Of a stretch of 8,636 bases of DNA, positions 1 to 5,468 are shown in pieces. This DNA comes from Candidatus Altarchaeum sp. Its GTDB lineage: Archaea > Altiarchaeota > Altiarchaeia > Altiarchaeales > Altiarchaeaceae. Position numbers and translations under genes: made by a program. The first letter of the stretch is position 1. Each line of letters opens with the position of its first letter. The notes under the pieces were generated by a model. That model was given only the letters and a program-made list of their open reading frames with translations, ran no database searches and had not been told where the DNA came from. The stretch lies in assembly GCA_018260755.1 (NCBI GenBank), contig JAGTWP010000030.1, positions 1 to 8,636 on the forward strand, in the 5' to 3' direction.

Positions 1-21
1 GAAAATTTATAAATAAATTTT
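1..21. repeat. AT-rich perfect palindrome, copy 1
   Basis: Bases 2-21 read AAAATTTATAAATAAATTTT: 9-base arms around a 2-base centre. The same 21 bases, including the leading G, recur at 2330-2350, where they abut the inverted-repeat element at 2349-2543. The copy here is at the window edge, so any larger unit it belongs to is cut off. It could be a transcription-terminator-like hairpin, a preferred insertion target, or part of the repeat family. Confidence 0.7.
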
Positions 22-26
22 CAATC

Positions 27-205
27 TTAAAAAATATTTCAAATATTTTTTAATGCCTGCGATTTTCAAACTTGTTTGAAAATGCACGAACGAAGTGAGC
101 GTAAAATTTCAAAAAATACAATTTTAAAATCTCAAAGATTTTAAAATACACGAACGAAGTGAGCGTAAAAATCAAAAAATTTACTCGTAATTTTTTGGGT
201 GGCTG
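27..205. repeat. Palindrome/spacer array A
   Basis: No gene is visible here. The stretch is a chain of perfect palindromes: 27-39 with 41-53 (13-base arms, 1-base centre), 62-71 with 74-83 (10-base arms) and 121-132 with 136-147 (12-base arms). The latter two are each followed by the same 22-base sequence at 85-106 and 149-170, core ACGAACGAAGTGAGCGT. The palindromes differ in sequence while the spacer is identical, which suggests the fold is kept rather than the arm sequence. The spacer itself sits between ACG and CGT and can form an alternative hairpin. An imperfect hairpin follows near 174-196. Confidence 0.75.
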
Positions 206-291
206 AATAGTTACAAAAGGCTTTTATTAAACAATGCATGATTAATTATACTTGTTATAAATTATACTTGAAATGAAAACGAAAAAAAACC

Positions 292-821
292 ATGTATCTT
301 ACTGAAGAAGATTGTCTTAAAATGATAGAAAAAGCACGCTGGAAAGGAGGCGTTTTTTGTTCATATTGTAAATCAAAAGAAGTCGTGAAGAATGGAGGGA
401 ATGGTTCAGGAGGTATAAGAGTGGAAAGATAGGTATGCAAACATTGTGAAAAAACCTTTAATGTTAAAACGAAGACAATATTTGAAAATTCAAAAGTCCC
501 TTTACAAAAATAATTCGTAATGATCGCCCTTTTAGACACAAATACGATACTATTTCTATCAGAATTCTTAAATGTTGCTTCATAAATAACTGTGAAAATC
601 AACATTCTCTACTTAGCCCTTTTCTCATAATCAGGCGAGGAGTATCAAAGTACAATTTACAATCTTACGCAAATCTCTTTCAATTCTTTTTCAATACAAG
701 GTTACAACCTCATAATTATATTGAAATAGTGTCGCAAGCCATTAATAAGATCATTATTTTTTTGTACTTTTTACAATATCTAAAAAATCGACAATTTTTG
801 AAAATTTTAACATCATTTTAA
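292..821 (+). pseudogene. IS1595-type transposase remnant, internally deleted
   Basis: From ATG 292 the frame encodes a transposase N-terminus with a zinc ribbon: RWKGGVFCSYCKSKEVV, then an in-frame TAG at 430-432 in place of the expected aromatic codon, then VCKHCEKTFNVKTKTIFENS and a TAA at 511. The four ribbon cysteines are intact. From 513 to 821 another frame encodes what reads as the C-terminal end of the same family: NNCENQHSLLSPFL, then RGVSKYNLQSYANLFQFFFN. Such transposases usually run to roughly 280-330 residues, so most of the catalytic middle is missing and the two ends are now in different frames. Weak terminal inverted similarity starting GGCT is seen at 201 and, reversed, at 846, so the element may span 201-846. 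It is dead on its own; whether a relative could mobilise it depends on those ends. Confidence 0.75.
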
Positions 822-851
822 GCGTATCACTCTCTTAAAAATATGAGCCTT

Positions 852-873
852 AAAAAATTAAAAATTAAAAAAA
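852..873 (-). terminator. Oligo-T terminator after the exported protein gene
   Basis: Read on the minus strand this is three T-runs in succession (about 7, 5 and 6 T) separated by AA. They lie 70-90 bases beyond the stop codon of the membrane-anchored protein gene. Archaeal transcription commonly ends at such oligo-T tracts without a GC hairpin. The region is AT-rich overall, so the call is moderate. Confidence 0.45.
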
Positions 874-943
874 GTATTTTATGTAGGAGTTATGTTTTTC
901 ATTGAGAGTTATGTCATGTTTCCAAGGCAGGATGTCCGGTGAA

Positions 944-1792
944 TTAAAGTCCAGAAACCATGTTCATATCACTTACAAGTAAATTCCCACTATACATCTG
1001 CATTTTAACAACAATTCTTTTTTCAACATCAACCCAGAAAATGATTTTTCCTTCATCTCCAGTCATCTGTTTGCTTTTGACCTTCATTTCAACTTTAAAA
1101 CAATCTCTTTTATTAACTTTCTCTTTTTCATTAACTTGATATTCAATTGTTTCTATACTTGGTGCACTCCCAAAGGATGTATCCTCGGCATTTACTTTCC
1201 ACTTGAAATTATCAGTTAAGGAAAGCATCCATGTTGCAAACATACCATTTCCGGATATCGAAGCTGCGTCCTTGCCCATTGTAATCTCTTGTCCACCTAT
1301 ACTTGTTACTATCTTCAGTATCTCACCATTCTCTTTATTTATATAACTTTTTGTTTCAGTAGTTATGTTCATAATTGCACCTGTTTGCGGATCTTGCATC
1401 TGACTTGTCTGTGAATTAACTACAACATAGTAATCAGTGCTATTAATTCGTTCTATTTTGTCAACAGAATAAACACTTCTCAAAGTATTTGAAACTCCTT
1501 GCATTTGTGTGGTTGTTTCATATTCAAATTTCTTTCCTATTTCAAACTGTGGTTTCGCGTTTGGAATAAGTTTTTCACCAGAGATTTTAACATTATACTC
1601 TGCAGCAGGTTTTGTTGTGTTTTCTACGTAAGAACTTTCATTATTTTGAATAGTATTATTTTTAGGTTGTTCTGTTGGATTTTTATCATTTGAAATTAAA
1701 TATAGCCCACCAACTAATAATATTACTATTCCTGCTATTGATATCAGCATTAATAAATTATTTGGTTTTGTCATTTCTTTTAGATAGTTCAT
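944..1792 (-). CDS. Membrane-anchored exported protein, beta-rich, unknown function
   Basis: A 282-residue protein from ATG 1792. A TTG lies one codon upstream and an ATG six codons downstream (1774) is equally possible. Residues about 11-32 (LLMLISIAGIVILLVGGLYL) form a single membrane helix, with a lysine and asparagine-rich polar linker to about 60 containing several N-x-S/T sites. The rest is predominantly beta-like, with alternating polar and hydrophobic residues and repeated Y-x-V stretches (TDYYVVVNSQTSQM, DCFKVEMKVKSKQM, IIFWVDVEKRIVVKMQM). The strand-rich pattern ending in a charged strand recalls LolA-like or lipoprotein beta-sheet folds. That is a fold impression, not a family assignment. 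It probably faces outside the cell, anchored by the N-terminus. The start overlaps the 3' end of the upstream small membrane-protein gene by 35 bases, so the two were probably translated from one message. No function is assigned. Confidence 0.8.
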   Translation of the reverse strand: MNYLKEMTKPNNLLMLISIAGIVILLVGGLYLISNDKNPTEQPKNNTIQNNESSYVENTTKPAAEYNVKISGEKLIPNAKPQFEIGKKFEYETTTQMQGVSNTLRSVYSVDKIERINSTDYYVVVNSQTSQMQDPQTGAIMNITTETKSYINKENGEILKIVTSIGGQEITMGKDAASISGNGMFATWMLSLTDNFKWKVNAEDTSFGSAPSIETIEYQVNEKEKVNKRDCFKVEMKVKSKQMTGDEGKIIFWVDVEKRIVVKMQMYSGNLLVSDMNMVSGL

Positions 1793-2125
1793 CAATTTTT
1801 TTATTTATTTCATCAATTTTTTTGTCCATATTATTTCCTAAAAGAAATACAATCGCAGCGGAATATCCCATAAGACCTACCGTTGATGTATACTCCACAA
1901 CGGTGAAAACTGCGCTTTTTGTAGCACATTTTTCAAACTTTCATGAAATTTAACAATTACCCACAAGAGCATAAAAATCTGGGATTTGTTGGGGAAAGAT
2001 TTGAAAACTCAATTTATGAAGTTGTGCAGTATAGTTAAATTTCCTATTCCATTCCCTATTATAGTTGTTCCGAGACTAATAACACCTAATATTGCAAACC
2101 CTACTGCCTTACCATCAACATTCAT
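1758..2125 (-). pseudogene. Small two-helix membrane protein gene split by a MITE
   Basis: Two adjacent short ORFs are one broken gene. The 5' part (2125-2009, 38 codons) begins MNVDGKAVGFAILGVISLGT; the 3' part ends at 1758 and carries GYSAAIVFLLGNNMDKKIDE followed by a heptad-like charged tail. A 145-base inverted-repeat element at 1889-2033, bordered by TA on each side, separates them. Deleting its 141-base core and one TA restores a single frame across the joint, ..GNLTTSTVGLMGY.., giving 74 residues: two hydrophobic helices (about 8-29 and 35-50) and a C-terminal coiled-coil-like segment with repeated KKIDE. In-frame sense codons continue upstream of ATG 2125, so the true start may be earlier. 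The 3' end overlaps the next gene by 35 bases. Function is unknown. The 3' half could still be translated from GTG 1898 or ATG 1871. Confidence 0.8.
1889..2033. mobile_element. MITE-like element with TA target duplication
   Basis: The ends are inverted copies: TATACTCCACAAC at 1889-1901 and GTTGTGCAGTATA at 2021-2033, 12 of 13 bases matching. The outermost TA on each side is best read as the duplicated target, as in the IS630/Tc1 group, leaving a 141-base core (1891-2031) with no transposase. Excision restores the host reading frame exactly, which independently confirms both ends and the TA duplication. It must have been moved by a transposase encoded elsewhere; none with matching ends lies in this window. 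Confidence 0.85.
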
Positions 2126-2170
2126 TTTTTGTATATTTTGTTCGCTCTTATACTTATTTTTATTGATTAA

Positions 2171-2182
2171 AATAATTTATAA
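2171..2182 (-). promoter_or_regulatory. Candidate TATA box for the small membrane protein operon
   Basis: On the minus strand this reads TTATAAATTATT, resembling archaeal TATA boxes. It lies about 46 bases before ATG 2125, leaving room for a start site and a short leader. The surroundings are so AT-rich that this match is weak evidence. Confidence 0.35.
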
Positions 2183-2189
2183 CATTTTT

Positions 2190-2275
2190 AATTAATATTT
2201 GAACATATAAAATGAATGAATGAATAAATAAATAAATATCTAATATAAATAAATTAATATTTGAACATATAAAAT
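2190..2275. repeat. 24-bp direct repeat flanking tetranucleotide tracts
   Basis: Identical 24-base copies lie at 2190-2213 and 2252-2275, with core ATATTTGAACATATAAAA. Between them is a tetranucleotide tract, AATG units passing into AATA units (about 2211-2238). Each repeat contains a TATA-like CATATAAAA on the plus strand and TTTTATATG on the minus strand. The rest of the gene-free stretch 2126-2329 is simple A/T sequence with no supportable gene. Confidence 0.7.
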
Positions 2276-2329
2276 AAATTAAGAAATAAAAAAAATAAAG
2301 TAACTACTCACAGGTTAACAAAATTTACT

Positions 2330-2350
2330 GAAAATTTATAAATAAATTTT
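2330..2350. repeat. AT-rich perfect palindrome, copy 2
   Basis: Identical to positions 1-21. Here it directly abuts, and by two bases overlaps, the left inverted repeat at 2349-2365. Confidence 0.75.
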
Positions 2351-2543
2351 GGTATTTGTTTAGCTAATTGGATTTTTACCTAGTCATATTTGATTTTGCA
2401 GTTATTTTCAAAACCCAGAGTTTTGAAAATCTCCGAGCAACAGCGAGGTGATTTTTAAATTTATTTAAAAATCTCCGAATGAAATGAGGTGATTTTTTCA
2501 CACTTTTCACACTTAATTTTTTAAGCAGCTAAACAAATACCAA
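2349..2543. mobile_element. 195-bp inverted-repeat element holding palindrome/spacer array B
   Basis: Perfect 17-base inverted repeats bound it: TTGGTATTTGTTTAGCT at 2349-2365 and its reverse complement at 2527-2543. AATTTT stands on both outer sides if the ends are taken as GG..CC (2345-2350 and 2542-2547), a possible 6-base target duplication in an AT-rich context. Inside is ATTTTCAAAAC paired with GTTTTGAAAAT, then a spacer CTCCGAGCAACAGCGAGGTG, then TTTTTAAAT paired with ATTTAAAAA, then a spacer CTCCGAATGAAATGAGGTG. Each spacer is itself closed by ATC-T-CC and GG-T-GAT into a stem with one T/T mismatch. There is no coding capacity. It looks like a non-autonomous element or structured repeat and forms the left edge of the RM island. 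Confidence 0.65.
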
Positions 2544-2593
2544 TTTTTAATCCATTTTTGGATAAATTCCAAATGTTTTTGCTTATTTTCCAT
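2513..2593 (-). pseudogene. 5' stub of an unidentified gene, MENKQKHLEFIQ...
   Basis: ATG 2593 overlaps the stop of the upstream endonuclease fragment by 11 bases, the tight coupling of an operon. The first residues, MENKQKHLEFIQKW, look like a genuine protein N-terminus; I recall the start K-x-K-H-L-E-F-I-Q from small hypothetical membrane proteins in bacteria. After about 17 codons the frame runs into the inverted repeat at 2543 and stops within the element, giving 26 codons. The remainder of the gene is absent, so it was cut off at the island's left junction. Confidence 0.5.
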
Positions 2594-2950
2594 ATCTTAT
2601 TTTTTTATAAAGATTATCAAAGATTTCAACGATTTCTTTATCCTCGCTAACATTTTTCAAGTATCTGTCTAAATCCTCATATTTTATCGTCAAAAATTCT
2701 TTAAAAAATTTTTCGCCACGATAAATATGCGTTTCCTCCGACACATAAATATTGCCTTTCATTATTTTTCTGTTGAGATAGTAAAGAATCGGTTTTAATT
2801 GTTTTGTGTCTTTAATGCCAAGTTTTTGACTAAACCGGCATAAGTTTTTATGAATTTTCTGTTTATATCAACAAATTTCCCCGTGTCGTGGTCATCATTA
2901 TATTTCAACTCAACATAGTAATAAATTCCGTTTCTCTTGTCCTTAAAATT
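2583..2950 (-). pseudogene. C-terminal fragment of a type II restriction endonuclease, frameshifted
   Basis: After a TGA at 2953-2951, the minus strand reads NFKDKRNGIYYYVELKYNDD and continues HDTGKFVDINRKFIKTYAGL. The strand-then-ELK pattern matches the E-x-K half of a PD-(D/E)XK nuclease core. The first frame stops at 2797-2795. The homologous continuation (SQKLGIKDTKQLKPILYYLN.. NIYVSEETHIYRG.. to a TAA at 2583) is in the other frame, so a single shift lies near 2825-2833. The N-terminal half, including the first catalytic acid, is missing and there is no start codon. Its position downstream of a HinfI/CcrM-like methyltransferase fragment suggests it was the partner endonuclease, possibly for GANTC; that specificity is inference. 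It is almost certainly inactive. Confidence 0.7.
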
Positions 2951-3662
2951 TCAATTTTTCAAGCTCTAACCGTTTTTTGTAATAATCAATTGCTTCATCG
3001 TAGGTTTTAACAATAAATCTGTTTCGTTGGATTGAATACGGTTCGCGGCTTAATGTGTTTTGAATTTTTTCTATGTGTTTATCAGGAGTAAGCACATAAA
3101 AGTCGGTCTGAAATTCTTTAAGTTGATACATTCGGCTCAGCGATTCGCCGAGCGTGCCAATGCTATCAACTACCTCAATGGCTCTTTTCGGAAATTGATA
3201 ACCTTTACTGGAAAACCAAAGCACATCAATTCTTTTGGCGATAGCATTTATTTCAGGATAGGTAAAATTGGGAAATTCACCAAGTGTTGTTAATTGATTG
3301 ATAAAAACATTTTGTTGAAAATTTGCCGTTGGGTCGGCACAATAAGTAATATATTTTTCGTAATTGCCGAGTTCAACCATTATACCTTCCATATACGAAT
3401 GCATCCTAATTTGATCTTTACTGATTTCTTCAATTTGTTTTTCTTCTTGATATTCCTCCAACCCAAAAACGCCAAAACCTACCCTCTTAAAGTTTTGCTT
3501 ATTTTTAATTTCGCGATATAGCACGCCACGAATACCTGCTTCCCATTCAGGAGAAGCTTTTGCGGCGGTATAATATTTTTCAATGTTTTCGTAAATATAT
3601 TTCCACGAAGCAAGTCCGCCGTTATCCTGCATCAATTTTTTAATCGCTTCTACTTTTGTCAT
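2943..3662 (-). CDS. HARE-HTH domain protein, putative restriction-associated nuclease
   Basis: A 239-residue protein with an apparently intact frame. Residues 1-68 (AIKKLMQDNGGLASWKYIYE.., IRGVLYREIKN.., FKRVGFGVFGL) fit the HARE-HTH winged-helix module, which is found in restriction enzymes and chromatin proteins and is thought to contact DNA or modified DNA. After a short charged linker, residues 82-239 contain a nuclease-like core: RIDVLWF (D146) followed by AIEVVDSIGT (E163) and the helix LGESLSRMYQLKEF. This resembles the I-D-x-x-W-F ... E-V layout of some PD-(D/E)XK-like restriction proteins. I do not see a clear catalytic lysine. The start overlaps the 59-codon ORF upstream by 23 bases. 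It lies between methyltransferase and endonuclease fragments, so a defence role is likely but the exact activity is not established. Confidence 0.65.
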   Translation of the reverse strand: MTKVEAIKKLMQDNGGLASWKYIYENIEKYYTAAKASPEWEAGIRGVLYREIKNKQNFKRVGFGVFGLEEYQEEKQIEEISKDQIRMHSYMEGIMVELGNYEKYITYCADPTANFQQNVFINQLTTLGEFPNFTYPEINAIAKRIDVLWFSSKGYQFPKRAIEVVDSIGTLGESLSRMYQLKEFQTDFYVLTPDKHIEKIQNTLSREPYSIQRNRFIVKTYDEAIDYYKKRLELEKLKF

Positions 3663-3818
3663 ATTTTTCTTTTGTATTAATTTCTTTAATATCTTTTCTT
3701 TTAATATCTAAAGTATCTGCAATCGCCTCAAAAAAGAAGCCATCGTCTCGCAATTGCTCGCATTTTTTCGAATTACTTTTAATTTCAATTATAATTTTAT
3801 CGTTTTTCATATTTTCCA

Positions 3819-3819
<1 letters not shown>
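3640..3819 (-). CDS. 59-residue ORF between methyltransferase fragment and HARE-HTH gene
   Basis: ATG 3819 overlaps the stop of the methyltransferase fragment by one base (TAATG), and its own TAA lies 23 bases inside the next gene. The product starts MENMKNDKIIIEIKSNSKKC and continues EQLRDDGFFFEAIADTLDIK, a charged, mostly helical sequence with no membrane segment. The overlaps argue that it is or was translated by coupling. It could be a small DNA-binding or accessory protein, or the surviving end of something larger; I do not recognise it. Confidence 0.5.
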
Positions 3820-4277
<458 letters not shown>

Positions 4278-4289
4278 TTAGTACCCTTT

Positions 4290-4583
4290 GTTTGAAAATG
4301 CGCGAACCTTTTTTGAACAAAACTGACGCTCCGCCCCGCCGCCGCTCGCTAACGCTCGCTCCGCCAAAGAAAAGTTTTGTTTGCGGTTTTTGATTTGCGG
4401 CCGCCCAATTTTTTCTTCTAAAAGGAAAGGAAAACTTTTTTGCTGGCTTCTGCTCTGGCCGAGCAGGGCGGCGGGGCTTCGCTTCAGCTCGGGCGAGGCG
4501 GAATTCCTCCCACACCTCCCTTCCGCCTCGCCCTTGCTTTGGACGCCGACGGATTTGTGCCAACGAAGTTGGCGCGCCGCCCA
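4290..4583. repeat. GC-rich palindromic intergenic segment
   Basis: A block strikingly richer in G and C than everything around it separates the two RM gene sets. It contains perfect hairpins: 4450-4455/4461-4466 (CTGCTC/GAGCAG), 4491-4503/4521-4533 (13-base arms GGGCGAGGCGGAA, 17-base loop) and 4559-4564/4568-4573 (GCCAAC-GAA-GTTGGC). Near 4346-4362 CGCTCGC is repeated around TAA. Its left end (4290-4307) matches array A at 74-91 in 17 of 18 bases. No convincing gene lies in it; the long minus-strand frame here has arginine and proline-rich, low-information composition. It is probably a dispersed repeat carried in from the donor genome. A terminator role for the upstream endonuclease gene is possible, though no T-run follows the strongest hairpin directly. 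Confidence 0.7.
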
Positions 4584-5465
4584 TTACACCCAAAAAATTC
4601 GCTGACAAAATGCGCTTATACCAATGCCATTAGTATTATTCGTTTGAACTCTATAAGTCGGCTTATCGTCAACGAATATAATATAACCCACATTGGTCAT
4701 TTTGTCTTTTTTGGCTTCAATATTTTTTATCAACTTCAAATTTTTTTCAACTGGTTTATAGATTATAACATCGGTAGAATTTACTATAATCACATATAAA
4801 TCATCATCGTCGCAATCAGTAATAAAATTCAAAAAATTTATTTTTTGATTTAGAGAAAGGGAATTAAAACTCTTAAAACATAATTCATTTAGAATAATTT
4901 GATATTTTTTGCCATTTTCTGTGGCCCATTTTAATAATTTCTGATTTTTCTGTACCCTCTTTTTAATTTTATCTTGTGAAGAGGTGGAGTCGCTTAAATA
5001 TTCTCTTAATTCCCCCCACATTTGTTTGTAATCATTTGAAAAATCAATACCCAAATATTTTATGATTTGTCTAGCGCCAAGATTTTTTAATGTTCCGGTG
5101 CCAGTATTGGCTATTGATTTTATGGAAAATCTTGTTTTCTGTCTGCTGATATGTTCAGCATCAACATCCGAAGTAGTTTCAATTAATAAATTCCTACCAA
5201 CCCAAATAACATTTACGACTTTCCCTTTTTGACCTATTTCATAATCTAAAATTTCCTTAATTTTCGGTTGAATTTTAATGAAATTGTCATTTTGTAATTT
5301 CAATCTCGCCGTGCCACTTGGCAAAGATAGTATTTTATTAGAGAGTTCGGCCAAATCTTTGCTGTAAGAAAAAGTAATGTTATATAAATGACAAATATAC
5401 TGGCAAACCAATAATTCAAAATAATCTGCTTGTGCCCTATTTGATTTTACTTTTCTATTTTTCAT
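4584..5465 (-). CDS. Probable type II restriction endonuclease
   Basis: A 293-residue soluble protein starting 3 bases after the adenine methyltransferase stop, in the usual place of the cognate endonuclease. Residues 11-30 (AQADYFELLVCQYICHLYNI) form an N-terminal helix typical of the nuclease fold. The middle, VVNVIWVGRNLLIETTSDVD (83-102) then HISRQKTRFSIKSIANTGTG (105-124), has the strand-plus-basic-helix arrangement seen in many type II enzymes. D74 or D100, E96 and nearby lysines are candidates for the catalytic set, but a textbook P-D..E-x-K is not evident, so the active site could be divergent or damaged. The C-terminus (YRVQTNNTNGIGISAFCQRI) reads as a genuine conserved end and stops right against the GC-rich segment. 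Assignment rests largely on gene order. Recognition sequence unknown. Confidence 0.65.
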   Translation of the reverse strand: MKNRKVKSNRAQADYFELLVCQYICHLYNITFSYSKDLAELSNKILSLPSGTARLKLQNDNFIKIQPKIKEILDYEIGQKGKVVNVIWVGRNLLIETTSDVDAEHISRQKTRFSIKSIANTGTGTLKNLGARQIIKYLGIDFSNDYKQMWGELREYLSDSTSSQDKIKKRVQKNQKLLKWATENGKKYQIILNELCFKSFNSLSLNQKINFLNFITDCDDDDLYVIIVNSTDVIIYKPVEKNLKLIKNIEAKKDKMTNVGYIIFVDDKPTYRVQTNNTNGIGISAFCQRIFWV

Positions 5466-5468
5466 AAT

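Noticed and set aside
85-170. Two identical 22-base repeats with a 42-base gap, resembling a minimal CRISPR array
   Set aside because: Only two copies, the intervening sequence is itself a perfect palindrome, and the same layout recurs with different sequence at 2410-2505. No cas genes are present.
255-605. A 116-codon minus-strand frame
   Set aside because: It lies antisense to the recognisable transposase remnant and has no protein-like motif.
2823-2833. Programmed -1 frameshift at an A-run in the endonuclease fragment
   Set aside because: The gene also lacks its N-terminal half and start codon, and the A-run is not a good slippery heptamer. Decay explains it better.
3060-3521. Two plus-strand frames opposite the HARE-HTH gene
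   Set aside because: They are shadows of the minus-strand gene, phenylalanine-rich from antisense AT codons.
4584-4799. Plus-strand frame opposite the 3' end of the endonuclease gene
   Set aside because: Antisense reading continuing out of the GC-rich block; the minus-strand frame is the one with conserved-looking ends and operon spacing.
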